Shown here: piece after piece, positions 34,692 to 44,221 of the stretch
Numbering within the stretch: position 1 is the stretch's first letter
How the letters are laid out: each line of letters starts with the position of its first letter
Assembly (NCBI RefSeq): GCF_004363955.1
Contig: NZ_SNZR01000018.1
Location: forward strand, 62,001 to 126,000
DNA from: Enterovirga rhinocerotis
GTDB taxonomy: Bacteria; Pseudomonadota; Alphaproteobacteria; Rhizobiales; Beijerinckiaceae
Length of the DNA: 64,000 nt
Direction: 5' to 3'
Made by a program: the position numbers and the translations under genes
Notes under the pieces: model-generated
Seen by the model: only the letters and a program-made list of their open reading frames with translations
What the model was told of the DNA's origin: nothing
Databases searched by the model: none

Positions 34692-34729
34692 CGCAAGACT
34701 CGGTGACAGATTCAAGACTCGGTGACGGA
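34692..34729. repeat. Tandem duplication of a 19-base unit
   Basis: CAAGACTCGGTGACAGATT is followed at once by CAAGACTCGGTGACGGATT, one base different. It lies in the 118-base gap between the pbpC stop and the start of the DUF4112 gene, where the latter's promoter should be. Confidence 0.75.
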
Positions 34730-34745
34730 TTATTGACGGCCCGGC

Positions 34746-36968
34746 TCACTCGATCCGGACCACCACCGAATCCGTCGCCCCCCTCGCATCCATCACCGAG
34801 ACGCGTGCGAAGCCGGCACCGTCCGGCATCCACGATGATTGCCGGCGCGGATCGGGATCGCCGAGCGGCTGGCCGTTGACGAGCCAGATCATGGGCGGCA
34901 CGCCGCCGGACGCCTTCAGCGCCAGCGCCATCTCGGGACCGGCCGAGCGCGAGGCTCCGAGATCGACCCGCGAGCCTTCCAGCGGGAAGGCGATGCGCAG
35001 AGGCGCCTGGACCGTCGCCGCGATCGTCTTCGGCACGTCCTGCCGGATATGGCGCAACGGCGGCGGCAGGGTTCCCGTCGTCGCGACGAGCACGCCCGGC
35101 GGCTTCGGCACCGGCTCCGGCTCCTCGCCGAGCCGCGAATAGGCATCGAACAGGATCGGCGCCGCGGCGACGCGGCCGACGAGCCCCGGCACCGAGCCGC
35201 CATCCGCGCGCCCGAGCCACACCCCGACCGTCACCTTGCGGTCGAAACCGATCGCCCAGGCGTCGCGATAGCCGTAGGAGGTGCCGGTCTTGAAGGCGAT
35301 CCGGCCGCTGGCGGCGTTCTCGGGCGGCGGGGCCCCGCGGAGGATGTCGGCGACGTACCAGGCGGGAACGGGATCGGTGATGCGGCCCTCGCCGGTCGCC
35401 ACTTTCGCATCCGGCTCGAGACGGGTGACGAGCGGGGGCGTCAGGCCGCCGCGGGCGAAGCCGACATAGAGCCGCGTCAGGTCGAGGAGGCTGACGCCGA
35501 GGCCGCCGAGCCCCGTCGCGAGGCCAGGCGCGGCCTCGGCAGGCAGAAGGATCGACGCCCCGCCCTGGCGCAGGCGCGCGATGAACCGCGCCGGCCCGAC
35601 GGCGCTCAGGAGTTCCACGGCCGGCACGTTCAGCGACATCTGCAGCGCGTGCCGCGCCGTCACGGTGCCCTGGAAGGTGAGGTCGAAATTCTCGGGGCCG
35701 TAGGCGCCGTAGCGGGAGGGCCGGTCGTCGACGAGCGTCTCCGGATGGGCGATGCCGCTCTCGAAGGCGAGGCCGTAGACGAAGGGCTTCAGCGCCGAGC
35801 CGGGTGAGCGGTAGGCGGCCGTCATGTCGATCGCGCCCCGCCGCTCGGTCGAGAGCTTGGCCGGGCTGCCGATCCGGGCGCGGACCTCGCCGGTCTCGTT
35901 ATCGATCACGACGATGGCGCCGGAGACCTGGTCGCCGAAGCGCCCGATCCGCTCTGCCAGCAGGGTCTCCAGAGCCACCTGCCGGCGGCGGTCGATCGTC
36001 AGGCGATGAACGGCGAGATCCGGCCGCTCCGCTACCGCCTTCTCGGCCGCGTGGGCGGCATGCATCGGGAAGCCGCGGCGGATCGACGGGACGCGCTCGG
36101 CCCGCGCCTCCTCGACCTCCGCGCGGGTGAGCGCGCCGCCGGCGAGGAGCCGGTCGAGCACCCGGTCCCGCGCGCGGCGCGCCGTCTGCGCCGAGCGGTC
36201 GGGCCGCCGTGCCTCCGGCGATTGCGGCAGCGCGACCAGCAGCGCCGCTTCCGCCACCGAAAGGCGTTTCGGCTCCTTGCCGAAATAGGAGAGCGAGGCG
36301 GCGCGCACGCCTTCGAGCGTGCCGCCATAGGGCGCGAGGCGCAGATAGAGGTCGAGCAGTTCGCCCTTCGAGAAGCGGCGCTCGAGCTCGACCGCGCGGA
36401 TCGCCTGCCGGAGCTTGGCGGCGAGGCTGCGCTCGGCGCGGGGCTCGAGCAGCCGCGCGACCTGCATCGTCAGGGTCGAAGCGCCCGAGACGACGCGGCC
36501 ATTCCAGACGAGTTGCCAGCCCGCACGCGCCACCGCGAGCGCATCGAGGCCGCGATGGCTGTCGAAGCGCTTGTCCTCATAGGCCTTCAGCATGGCGAGG
36601 AAGCGCGGATCGACATCCTCGCGCGACACCGGCAGCCGCCAGCGCCCTTCCGGCGTCGCGAAGGCCCGCAGCAGGAGGCCGTGACGGTCGAGCACCACGG
36701 TCGAGCGCTGCTCGGCCTCGGTGAGGTCGAGGGGGGGCATGGACGCGGCGACACGCCAGAGGGCGAAGGAGCCTGCGCCCGCCACCAGCACGGCCGCGAC
36801 GCCTACCGCGATCGCGAAGCGGAGCCACCGGCGCCTCCCCTCGCCCCGCGGGGCGGCGGGGTGGGGGGACGTCGACGTGGCGCCCTCACCCTCCCCTGGA
36901 GGGGGAAGGTCGGACCGAAGGTCCGGGGTGGGGTGATGCGCGCGATGCGCCACGATGACCTCGTCCAT
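34746..36968 (-). CDS. pbpC: Penicillin-binding protein 1C
   Basis: A 740-residue bifunctional-type PBP. After a membrane helix (residues about 50-72) comes the glycosyltransferase domain with YEDKRFDSHRGLD near 131 and ASTLTMQVARLLEP near 163. The transpeptidase domain has the nucleophile motif SPGSALKPF near 390, and KTGTSYGYRDAW near 562. The C-terminal 90 residues (PLRIAFPLEGSRVDL) form the PBP1C-specific domain. The only usable starts (ATG 36968, or GTG five codons later) lie inside a palindromic repeat, so the first 40 residues are repeat-derived. It follows the alpha-2-macroglobulin gene, its usual partner in Gram-negatives. Confidence 0.92.
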   Translation of the reverse strand: MDEVIVAHRAHHPTPDLRSDLPPPGEGEGATSTSPHPAAPRGEGRRRWLRFAIAVGVAAVLVAGAGSFALWRVAASMPPLDLTEAEQRSTVVLDRHGLLLRAFATPEGRWRLPVSREDVDPRFLAMLKAYEDKRFDSHRGLDALAVARAGWQLVWNGRVVSGASTLTMQVARLLEPRAERSLAAKLRQAIRAVELERRFSKGELLDLYLRLAPYGGTLEGVRAASLSYFGKEPKRLSVAEAALLVALPQSPEARRPDRSAQTARRARDRVLDRLLAGGALTRAEVEEARAERVPSIRRGFPMHAAHAAEKAVAERPDLAVHRLTIDRRRQVALETLLAERIGRFGDQVSGAIVVIDNETGEVRARIGSPAKLSTERRGAIDMTAAYRSPGSALKPFVYGLAFESGIAHPETLVDDRPSRYGAYGPENFDLTFQGTVTARHALQMSLNVPAVELLSAVGPARFIARLRQGGASILLPAEAAPGLATGLGGLGVSLLDLTRLYVGFARGGLTPPLVTRLEPDAKVATGEGRITDPVPAWYVADILRGAPPPENAASGRIAFKTGTSYGYRDAWAIGFDRKVTVGVWLGRADGGSVPGLVGRVAAAPILFDAYSRLGEEPEPVPKPPGVLVATTGTLPPPLRHIRQDVPKTIAATVQAPLRIAFPLEGSRVDLGASRSAGPEMALALKASGGVPPMIWLVNGQPLGDPDPRRQSSWMPDGAGFARVSVMDARGATDSVVVRIE

Positions 36969-37040
36969 GCTTCACGGCGGGTTTCACCCCTCCCCCCGCC
37001 GGCTTCGCCGGCGACCCTCCCCCCTCCAGGGGAGGGTCGA
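36884..37040. repeat. Palindromic repeat, copy B, overlapping the pbpC start
   Basis: Second copy of the element at 33009-33157: left part ACCCTCCCCTGGAGGGGG then GGTCGGACC-GAA-GGTCCGGGGTGGGGTGA, and right part GGGTTTCACCCC, GCCGGCTTCGCCGGCGACC, CCTCCAGGGGAGGG. The pbpC ATG falls in its loop and the left arm is translated as the N-terminal residues of PBP1C. Confidence 0.88.
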
Positions 37041-37057
37041 GGAGCGTCGGCCGCGCC

Positions 37058-40000
37058 CTAGCGCGGCGTGACCTCGATCGCGCCGAAGGCGGTGCGGCCG
37101 AAGCGGTCGGGGCGGTACATGTCCTCGACGCTCGCGGCCGGGTGCACGTAGCGGCCCGGCGCGACCGCGCGGACCGTATAGGCCACCGTCCAGGTCGCCT
37201 TCTGGTTCGGGCTGCGGTCGAAGGCGGCCACGAAGCGGTCGTCGCGGTACTCCTCGCTGACGGGGTTCACATCCGTCTTCAGCCAGTCGAGCGCGGCGAC
37301 CGAGCCGGAATCCACCAGCTTCGGATTGTCGATCTCGAGCCCCGCGGGCAGGAGGTCGACCAAGAGGACGCGGGCATAGAGCGCGCGCGGCTCGGTGACC
37401 TTCAGCACCGTCACAAGCCGATCGCCCTGCCGGACCTTGCCCGCATCGACCTTCGTTCCGTCGAGCTTGTAGTAGCTGCGCTCGATGGAATAGCCGCGCG
37501 AGGCCTCCGGCTCCGGCCCGACCGGATTGCCGGAGACCGAGACAACGAGTTCGGCCGAAGCGGTGCCGGCATTGCCGATCCGCACCGGCCCCTGATCGAG
37601 GGTCCGCGAACGATAGGTCCGGAACAGCGAGCCCTTGACCGGCTCGCCGTTCACCGTCGGCTGGATGGCCCCCGTGTCGCGCGAGAGAGCCTCCGCGGCG
37701 AGGACCATCCAGGCCTGTTCCTGGGTCGAGGTGTAGCCGCGGCTGCCGCGCTCCTCGGTCACGGCGCGCGTCACCGGCAGCAGCGCGTCGCGGCTCGAAC
37801 CCGTCTCGGATGCGAGCGCGATCAGCCCCGCGCCGTCGCGCAGCCGGGTGCCGTAATCCGACCGTCCCGACGCGCCATCGCGCACCGAGGTCAGAAGCTG
37901 GACCGCCGAGGCGAAGGTGCGCTGGGCCCGCTCGCGGTCGCCGATCAGGCCGAGCGCGGCCGCGATCTGGGCGCGGGCGAGCGGCGTCTTGAACTCGGTG
38001 AGCTTGGTGTCGGCCATGTAGCGCAGGTCGCCCGCGACCGGGCGGCCGTTGCGGGCGAGGACGTAGGCCGCATAGGCGATATCGTCCCCGCGCGCGCCGA
38101 TCTCGCTCGTATTGGCGACGAAGTTCTTCAGCCGGTCGAGGACGAGCGTGAAGGCCGTCTGCGGCACCGCGAATTTCTGCTCGCGGGCCCGCGTCAGGAA
38201 GTCGGCGACATAGGCATCGAGCCACATGTCCTCGCTCGAGGAAACGTTCCAGAGCCCGAAGGCGCCGTTCGAATCCTGTCGCGTCAGGACACGCTCGATC
38301 GCGCCCTTGACGCGCTCGTCGAGCGCGCCGTCGAGGCCGAGTTGTTCGAGGCTCGCGAGCCGGTTCGCATAGAGCAGCGGCAGGGCGCGGCTGACGACCT
38401 GCTCGGTGCAGCCATAGGGATAGCGGTCGAGCGCGACGAGGAGCCCCGGCACGTCGAGCGCCGCGAGCGGCGACAGGGCGACGGAGACCGTCCCCGTGCC
38501 GGGCACGAGATCGGCGATGAGGTCCGACGAGAGCACGGCGGTTCCGCCCGCCTCGAGCGGCCGCACCGTGCGGCGCACGAGCGAGCCCGTGCCCGGTTGG
38601 ATGCGGAGCCTGAAGCTCTGGTCGAGATCGACCGACTGGCCGCGCAGACGCACGGTCAGGACGGCATCGCCCATGCCGGCGGCGGCGATCGGGATCGTGA
38701 CGTCCCCCTTCTGCCCCTGCGCGAGCCGGATGGTCTTCTTCAGCGCGTCCGCCTCGACGAGGATCGGGCCGGCGACGTCGAGCTCGACCGAGTAATCACC
38801 GGCGGCCGCCTCGACATTGTCGAGGTCGAGCCGGAGGCGCGAACGGTCGCCGATATTGAGGAAGCGCGGCAGCGTGCCCGTGACCACGATCGGATCACGC
38901 ACGATGACGTCCTTCTCGGCCGAGCCGACGCGGCTCTTGGTCCAGGCCGCGACCGCGATCCGGACCGTGCCGTTGAAGGCGGGGATCTCGAAATCGACCT
39001 TGGCGGTGCCGTCCGGGCCGACCTTGACCACGCCCGAATAGCGCACCAGCGGCTCCTGGGTCGGCGGGATGCCGTTGAGGCCGCCCCCGTTCTCGTCGCC
39101 GCCCGAGCGGACGGCGCCGACCGTGCCCTGCATCCCGTCGATCAGGTAGCCGTAGAGGTCGCGCATCTCGACCCCCAGCGCCTTCTGGCCGAAGAAGAAC
39201 CCGGCCGGATCGGGCGTCGCGTAGCGCGTCAGGTTGAGGATGCCGACATCGACGGCCGAGATCGTCACATAGGCCTCGTCGCCTGCCTGGAGGCCGGCGA
39301 GCCTCACCGGCACGGACAGCGTCTGGCGCGGACGCATCGTGTCGGGCACGTCCACCGAGACGTTCAGCGTGCGCTCCGCGCGGTCGATCGCGAACCAGGC
39401 GAGGCCGAGCGCGCGGCCGGGCATGCGCTTCGCCGCCTGGTCGAGCGGCCGGAAGGCCGTCGCGACGAGATAGGCGCCGGCGCCCCATTCGGCCTTGACG
39501 AGGATCGAGACCGTGGTGCCGGAGGCAGGCAGGTCGACCTCCCGCGTCTCCTGCACGCCGTCGGTCATGATCGCGAGGGTGACGCGGCCCGCGAAGCGCG
39601 GCTTGATCGTCGCCTGGATCGACTCGCCCGAGCGATACGAATTCTTGTCGAGCGTGACCTCGAGGAGATCCGGCGTGTCGGCCGTCTGCTCGCCCGAATA
39701 GCCCACCGTGAAGGTGATGGAGGTCCGCGCCGAGCCGATCCCGTCCGCGGCGACGTCGAGCCGGTAGGTGCCCCAGCCGACCGGCGCCGCGATCTTGCCG
39801 GCGCTGTCGGCGGCGAGGTCGATCCGGCCATCCGCGACGCGGCGCGCCGACTTCACCGGCTCGTAGCCCCAGCGGCCATCCGAGTTGAACCACTGGTAGC
39901 TGCGCTGGATGCGGTAGAGCGACCAGCCGACATTCGGACGCGCGAGGCGCGTGCCGTCGGGGTCGGCGAGGACGACGTCGAAGGAGGCCGTGCCGCCATC

Positions 40001-42328
40001 CGAGAGGTCGCTGCCGAAATTCTTCTTCACGCCGATGACCGGGCCGTCCGGCAGGATCGGCAGCGTCACGCTGCGCTCGATCGCACGGCCGCCGGGCTCG
40101 GAGACGCGGAGGGTGATCTTCGCCTCGGTCGGCTTCGAGGCGACGACCGCCTGGATCGGCGCCGTCACCGTGACCTTGCCGTTCCGGTCGGTCTCGACCG
40201 TCTCCTCGAGTTCGACCGTCGAGGATTCGACGGATTCGTCCGAAAGGCCGACCTCGAACCCGTCGAGCCCCTTGATGCCGGAGGTCCCGGCCGCCTGCAC
40301 GACGACCTCGCCGCCGACCTCCAGCCCCGAACCCGGCGCGCCGTAGAGGTAGCGCGCCGCGACATCGATCTGCGCCGGCTCGCCCGCGCGCAGAGCCTTC
40401 GTCTTCGGCGTCAGCGACAGGTCGAGGCGCTCGGCGACGTAATCCTCGACGAGGAAGGTGACTTCGCCGACCGGCTTGCCCTTGGGGTCGAGATAGGCCT
40501 GCGCGCGCCAGGTGCCGCGCTGGGCGCCGTTGAGCAGCGCGACGCTCCAGGCGCGGCCGCCGAGACCGGCATCGGCCACCTGCTCGCGCTTGTACTCGAC
40601 GCCGTCGGGGCGGCGCATCACGAGGGTCATCGGCGGGCCGGAGGCGGCGATGCCACGCCCGTCGCGCAGGAGCGCCGTCAGATTCACGGTCTCGCCGGAG
40701 CGGTAGACGCCCCGCTCCGTATAGACGAAGGCCTCCATGCCGCTCGTCACGGCCCGGCCCTTCACGCCGCGATCCGACAGATCGAAGGGCGCGCCGCCCA
40801 TGTCGAGGAAGCCGTAGTCGAAATTCGCGCCCTGCCCCGTCATGCCGAGGCCCGCGCCCGCCGTCGCGACGATGAGACCTGGCGCGAGGCCGCCCTCGCC
40901 GCGGGCGAGGCCCGGATCGAACTGCGCGCGGCCCGAGGCGTCGGTGCGCTTCGTGGCCAGGACCTCGTTGTTGCGCGCGACGAGCCGCAATTCGACATCG
41001 CCGATCGGAGCGCCGGTCGCGAGCGAACGGACGGAGACGCCGATCCCGTCGGCGCCCTTCATGGCGGTGAGGCCGAGATCGGAGACGACGAACCACTGCG
41101 TCGAGCGCTGGGTCGAATCGTATTCGTCCTCGTCCCCGTTCGACGACGCGTCGGCCGTGCCGGCCGCAGCCGCGGTCATCACGTAGATGCCGGGCTCCAT
41201 GGCCGGGATCGCCTTCGACACCGGGAAGGCCGTGACGACGTCGCGGTTGAGCTCGTTCGCCGTCGAGAGCCGGCCGGACCAGACCTTGAAGCCCTTCTCG
41301 CGCGCGATCCTGAGCGTCTGGTAGCGGGAGAGCTGGCCGAGGAAGTCCTCGGCGCGGAGCGTCGGCAGAAGGTTGCGATCGCCGATCCGGTAGACGTCGA
41401 CCATCACCTCCTTGGTGTTGACCGAGACGACCGGGATGCCCTCCTGGCCGGTCTTCGGCAGGACGTAGTTGCGGCCCGTGAAGCGGGCCTGCGGGGAGCG
41501 GTCGCGGACATAGATGTCGTAATCGGCCGATTTCAGCAGCGTCTCGCCGACCGCCGAGGGCAGCCCCTGGCGCAGGACGACGGCGTATTTCTCGCCGTGC
41601 TTCAGCCCGTCGACGCAGAGTTCCTGGCCTTCGGTCGTGACGGCGGCATTGGCCGCGCCGGAGACCGCGACGAAGGGTGTGAAGTCGACCCGCCCGCCGG
41701 CCAGGGCCTCCGAGAACTGGAAGCAGACGCGCGGCGCGGCGCTGTCGGAATCGACCTTGTAGTCGGTGATGCGGAAGCCGTGCTTTTCCCGGATCTCCTC
41801 ATAGGTGGAGCGAATGGAGGCGACGTCGGCCAGTTGCAGGCTCGCGCGATAGGCGTCGAGCGAGGAGCGCCACGTCTGGCGGATCGCGTAGAAGTCGCCG
41901 ACCAGGGCGAGATAGGCCGCCTCGTCCGCACGGCTCGTCGCGCGCTGATAGGCCATGTAGGCGGCGACCGTCCCGCGGTCCTGGAGCGTGTAGCGCTCGC
42001 CGTAGGTGGAGGCCTGGGACTGCACCTGCTTGGCGGCGCGGGCATAGCCGCCCCAGCTCATCGCCGCCTTCGGGTCCGCGATGATCGCGGCCGTGAACAG
42101 CGCGAGAGCCCGTCGCGCGTCGCCGCGGGAGAGGGCCGCATCGCCCTCAAGCCGCGCTTGCGAGGCGTTGGCGGCCGGCCGCACGTCGCTGCGCCGGAAC
42201 GTATCCTCCAGACGGATGCCGTCGCTCGCGAGATTGTCGCGCACGAAGCTCTTCTGAGCGAAGGCCGCGGTCGAGCCGACGGCGAGCGCGGCCAGGACGA
42301 CGAGGGCGCGAAACAGTGAGGCGATCAT
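37058..42328 (-). CDS. Bacterial alpha-2-macroglobulin (YfhM-type) protease trap
   Basis: A 1756-residue periplasmic protein that in relatives traps invading proteases through a thioester. A cleavable signal peptide (MIASLFRALVVLAALAVGS.. AAFA, residues 1-25) is followed by a helical region with TPR-like spacing (about 40-180), then several macroglobulin domains; the thioester motif CTEQ occurs in YPYGCTEQVVSRALPL near residue 1305, in front of the alpha/alpha thioester domain. No lipobox is present, unlike E. coli YfhM. ATG 42328 was chosen at the signal peptide. Placement 90 bases before pbpC makes the known A2M-PBP1C pair, in which PBP1C is thought to repair breached peptidoglycan. Confidence 0.93.
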   Translation of the reverse strand: MIASLFRALVVLAALAVGSTAAFAQKSFVRDNLASDGIRLEDTFRRSDVRPAANASQARLEGDAALSRGDARRALALFTAAIIADPKAAMSWGGYARAAKQVQSQASTYGERYTLQDRGTVAAYMAYQRATSRADEAAYLALVGDFYAIRQTWRSSLDAYRASLQLADVASIRSTYEEIREKHGFRITDYKVDSDSAAPRVCFQFSEALAGGRVDFTPFVAVSGAANAAVTTEGQELCVDGLKHGEKYAVVLRQGLPSAVGETLLKSADYDIYVRDRSPQARFTGRNYVLPKTGQEGIPVVSVNTKEVMVDVYRIGDRNLLPTLRAEDFLGQLSRYQTLRIAREKGFKVWSGRLSTANELNRDVVTAFPVSKAIPAMEPGIYVMTAAAAGTADASSNGDEDEYDSTQRSTQWFVVSDLGLTAMKGADGIGVSVRSLATGAPIGDVELRLVARNNEVLATKRTDASGRAQFDPGLARGEGGLAPGLIVATAGAGLGMTGQGANFDYGFLDMGGAPFDLSDRGVKGRAVTSGMEAFVYTERGVYRSGETVNLTALLRDGRGIAASGPPMTLVMRRPDGVEYKREQVADAGLGGRAWSVALLNGAQRGTWRAQAYLDPKGKPVGEVTFLVEDYVAERLDLSLTPKTKALRAGEPAQIDVAARYLYGAPGSGLEVGGEVVVQAAGTSGIKGLDGFEVGLSDESVESSTVELEETVETDRNGKVTVTAPIQAVVASKPTEAKITLRVSEPGGRAIERSVTLPILPDGPVIGVKKNFGSDLSDGGTASFDVVLADPDGTRLARPNVGWSLYRIQRSYQWFNSDGRWGYEPVKSARRVADGRIDLAADSAGKIAAPVGWGTYRLDVAADGIGSARTSITFTVGYSGEQTADTPDLLEVTLDKNSYRSGESIQATIKPRFAGRVTLAIMTDGVQETREVDLPASGTTVSILVKAEWGAGAYLVATAFRPLDQAAKRMPGRALGLAWFAIDRAERTLNVSVDVPDTMRPRQTLSVPVRLAGLQAGDEAYVTISAVDVGILNLTRYATPDPAGFFFGQKALGVEMRDLYGYLIDGMQGTVGAVRSGGDENGGGLNGIPPTQEPLVRYSGVVKVGPDGTAKVDFEIPAFNGTVRIAVAAWTKSRVGSAEKDVIVRDPIVVTGTLPRFLNIGDRSRLRLDLDNVEAAAGDYSVELDVAGPILVEADALKKTIRLAQGQKGDVTIPIAAAGMGDAVLTVRLRGQSVDLDQSFRLRIQPGTGSLVRRTVRPLEAGGTAVLSSDLIADLVPGTGTVSVALSPLAALDVPGLLVALDRYPYGCTEQVVSRALPLLYANRLASLEQLGLDGALDERVKGAIERVLTRQDSNGAFGLWNVSSSEDMWLDAYVADFLTRAREQKFAVPQTAFTLVLDRLKNFVANTSEIGARGDDIAYAAYVLARNGRPVAGDLRYMADTKLTEFKTPLARAQIAAALGLIGDRERAQRTFASAVQLLTSVRDGASGRSDYGTRLRDGAGLIALASETGSSRDALLPVTRAVTEERGSRGYTSTQEQAWMVLAAEALSRDTGAIQPTVNGEPVKGSLFRTYRSRTLDQGPVRIGNAGTASAELVVSVSGNPVGPEPEASRGYSIERSYYKLDGTKVDAGKVRQGDRLVTVLKVTEPRALYARVLLVDLLPAGLEIDNPKLVDSGSVAALDWLKTDVNPVSEEYRDDRFVAAFDRSPNQKATWTVAYTVRAVAPGRYVHPAASVEDMYRPDRFGRTAFGAIEVTPR

Positions 42329-42533
42329 GGCGAATCCCGGACGTCGAGCCGAAATCGGGTACGAGTCGCCCAAGGGTATCAGCGGAGAGCGTGTCGGCAA
42401 CTTGGCTGTTTGGTTTCCGCCTCGTTTCAAGGCATCTCTTTCGGCAGCCTGCTCCGAAATGCCGCGGGAAACCGCGTCACGACCGACACCGTTCCCTGGC
42501 ATCGGGCTCCTTCCTCACAGCCTGGACGAACCG

Positions 42534-43034
42534 ATGAAACGCCTTATCCTCCTGCGCCACGCCAAGGCCGTCCCCCATGGCACGATGCCGGATTTCGACC
42601 GCGTCCTGGCGGAGCGCGGCCAGACCGACATGGCGCTGATCGCCGGCTGGCTGGCGGCGTCGAAGCACAAGCCGGAACTGGCGCTCGTCTCGCCCTCGGC
42701 GCGCACGCGGGAGACCTGGGCCCTTGCCGGCCTGCCCGAGGTGCCGGTGACCTACGAGCCGGCGATCTACGAGGCGGAGGCGGAGACGCTGGCCGAGATC
42801 GCCCGCAAGATCCCCGACGAGATCTCCTGCGCGGTCATGGTCGGCCATAATCCGAGCTTCGCGGATTTCGCCCTCGCGCTGCGCGGGGCGCGGGATGCCC
42901 TGGACCACCTGCCGACCGCCGGAATCGTCGTCGCGAAATGGCGCATCGACCATTGGAGCGATCTCGAGCCGGCCAAGGGCAAGCTGAAGCGGTTCGTCGC
43001 GCCGGCGAACCTTCGCGAGGACGATGGTGATTGA
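42534..43034 (+). CDS. Histidine phosphatase family protein, SixA-like
   Basis: A 166-residue phosphatase of the SixA branch, which removes phosphate from phosphohistidine proteins or small substrates. The RHG-type motif is LRHAKA with His9 as nucleophile; the second histidine is in VGHNPSFADFAL near 106, and Arg/Glu partners are in SPSARTRETW and YEPAIYEAEAETL. The size is the SixA minimum. ATG 42534 (MKRLILLRHAK) is supported by the family start. Its last 11 bases overlap the next gene. Divergent from the alpha-2-macroglobulin gene across 205 bases. Confidence 0.88.
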   Translation: MKRLILLRHAKAVPHGTMPDFDRVLAERGQTDMALIAGWLAASKHKPELALVSPSARTRETWALAGLPEVPVTYEPAIYEAEAETLAEIARKIPDEISCAVMVGHNPSFADFALALRGARDALDHLPTAGIVVAKWRIDHWSDLEPAKGKLKRFVAPANLREDDGD

Positions 43035-44145
43035 CCTTGCGGCCGCCCTGGCGGCGAGCCTGCTCCATCTGGGCCTCGTCGGGCGGCCGAGCCTGCCTCA
43101 GCCGATCATCCCCGTGGCTCTCACGAGCCGCGGCCCCATCGCTGCGGCGGTCTACCGGCCCGAGGACCGATCCGTTTCGACTTGGCGGGACGGGACGAGG
43201 CGGACGCTCGAGCCGGCGCCGCTCGCGCTCGCCGCCGCCGCCCTCGATCTCGGCCGGCCGATCGTCTCCCGCTGCGTGAAGCTGAACAATCCCTGGTGCA
43301 TCAAGCGCGCCCGCTGGGCCGGCGAGATCGGCGCCGACGAGGAGGGCCATACCGCCTTCGCCTCCACGGAAGCCGGGGCCGATGCCGCAGCGACCCTGCT
43401 GCGCACCTATTACGTCTCGCTCGGCCGGAAATCGGCGCTCGACATCGTGCGGCGCTGGGCGCCGGCCGAATGCAAGATCGGCATCGGCGGTCTGCCGGTC
43501 GCCCTGGCCGTGAGCGGCCTCTCCAACACGCTGCGGGCGCGGTACCTCGCCGGCCGCGCGGGCGGTGGTCCGGTCTCCGTCTCGCGCGGCCCCGGCGGCG
43601 GCGTCCGCGTCAAGGCTCCGCGCGGGGGCCGTATCCGCGTCTCGGTCGTGCCCATGCACAAGATGCCGGATCTGCGCGCGCCGAGCCTCATCCCCGGCCA
43701 GGGTGAGGCGGCACGGCCCGCCGGACGCGCTCCCCGCGCCGAGGCCGGCCGGCGCGCGAAACAGGCTCCGGCTGCGAAACGAGCCGAGGCGCGGCGCGCT
43801 CCCGCGCCCCGGACGCGCACGGCCGCGGCCATCCCCGCCCCGACCGCCGTCGGCTGCGGCACGGAGGAAGGCCGGATCCAGAACTATGCCGGCGCCATCG
43901 CGCGGGCTCTCGGCGTGCAGCCGGGCAGCGACCTAAGGCTGTTCGACGACGGCGGCAAGCCGACGGTGAACCTCCTGCCGGTGATGATCGCGATGTCGGC
44001 GATCGAACTCGGCTATCTCCATGCCGGCCCCGAACTCGCCGAAGGCGCGATCGAGCGCCTGCGGCGGCGTCTCGTCGACGAGGACGCGAAGGAGGCGGCG
44101 GCGCGCGACGAAGCGGCGCTTCGCACGGACCCTGCCGCGCCGTGA
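43024..44145 (+). CDS. Unknown protein with a P5/lytic-like core and basic linker
   Basis: A 373-residue protein. Residues about 88-155 read LNNPWCIKRARW ... HTAFASTEAGADAAATLL, then a Tyr-rich helix and ALDIVRRWAPAEC. This echoes the pattern N-N-P-x-N-I-R ... F-x-x-F-x-x-x-E-x-G ... W-A-P found in phage and bacterial peptidoglycan-hydrolase-like structural proteins. The residues 225-280 are a low-complexity Ala/Arg/Pro linker and a C-terminal helical region follows. A hydrophobic start (MVIDLAAALAASLLHLGLVG) may be a signal or membrane segment. It overlaps sixA by 11 bases, so the two are co-translated. Function unknown. Confidence 0.65.
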   Translation: MVIDLAAALAASLLHLGLVGRPSLPQPIIPVALTSRGPIAAAVYRPEDRSVSTWRDGTRRTLEPAPLALAAAALDLGRPIVSRCVKLNNPWCIKRARWAGEIGADEEGHTAFASTEAGADAAATLLRTYYVSLGRKSALDIVRRWAPAECKIGIGGLPVALAVSGLSNTLRARYLAGRAGGGPVSVSRGPGGGVRVKAPRGGRIRVSVVPMHKMPDLRAPSLIPGQGEAARPAGRAPRAEAGRRAKQAPAAKRAEARRAPAPRTRTAAAIPAPTAVGCGTEEGRIQNYAGAIARALGVQPGSDLRLFDDGGKPTVNLLPVMIAMSAIELGYLHAGPELAEGAIERLRRRLVDEDAKEAAARDEAALRTDPAAP

Positions 44146-44221
44146 CGGGTTCCCGCCGTTGCACGCAGGCCGCCGGAGCACCATACCTTATCCGGTCCCG
44201 ATCCCCCTCCCGGTGTGACGA

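Noticed and set aside
37142-42319. A 1725-codon open frame on the plus strand opposite the alpha-2-macroglobulin gene
   Set aside because: Its translation is low-complexity (Arg/Asp/Ala/His-rich) with no domain. It is the mirror of a GC-rich gene whose third positions prevent stops.
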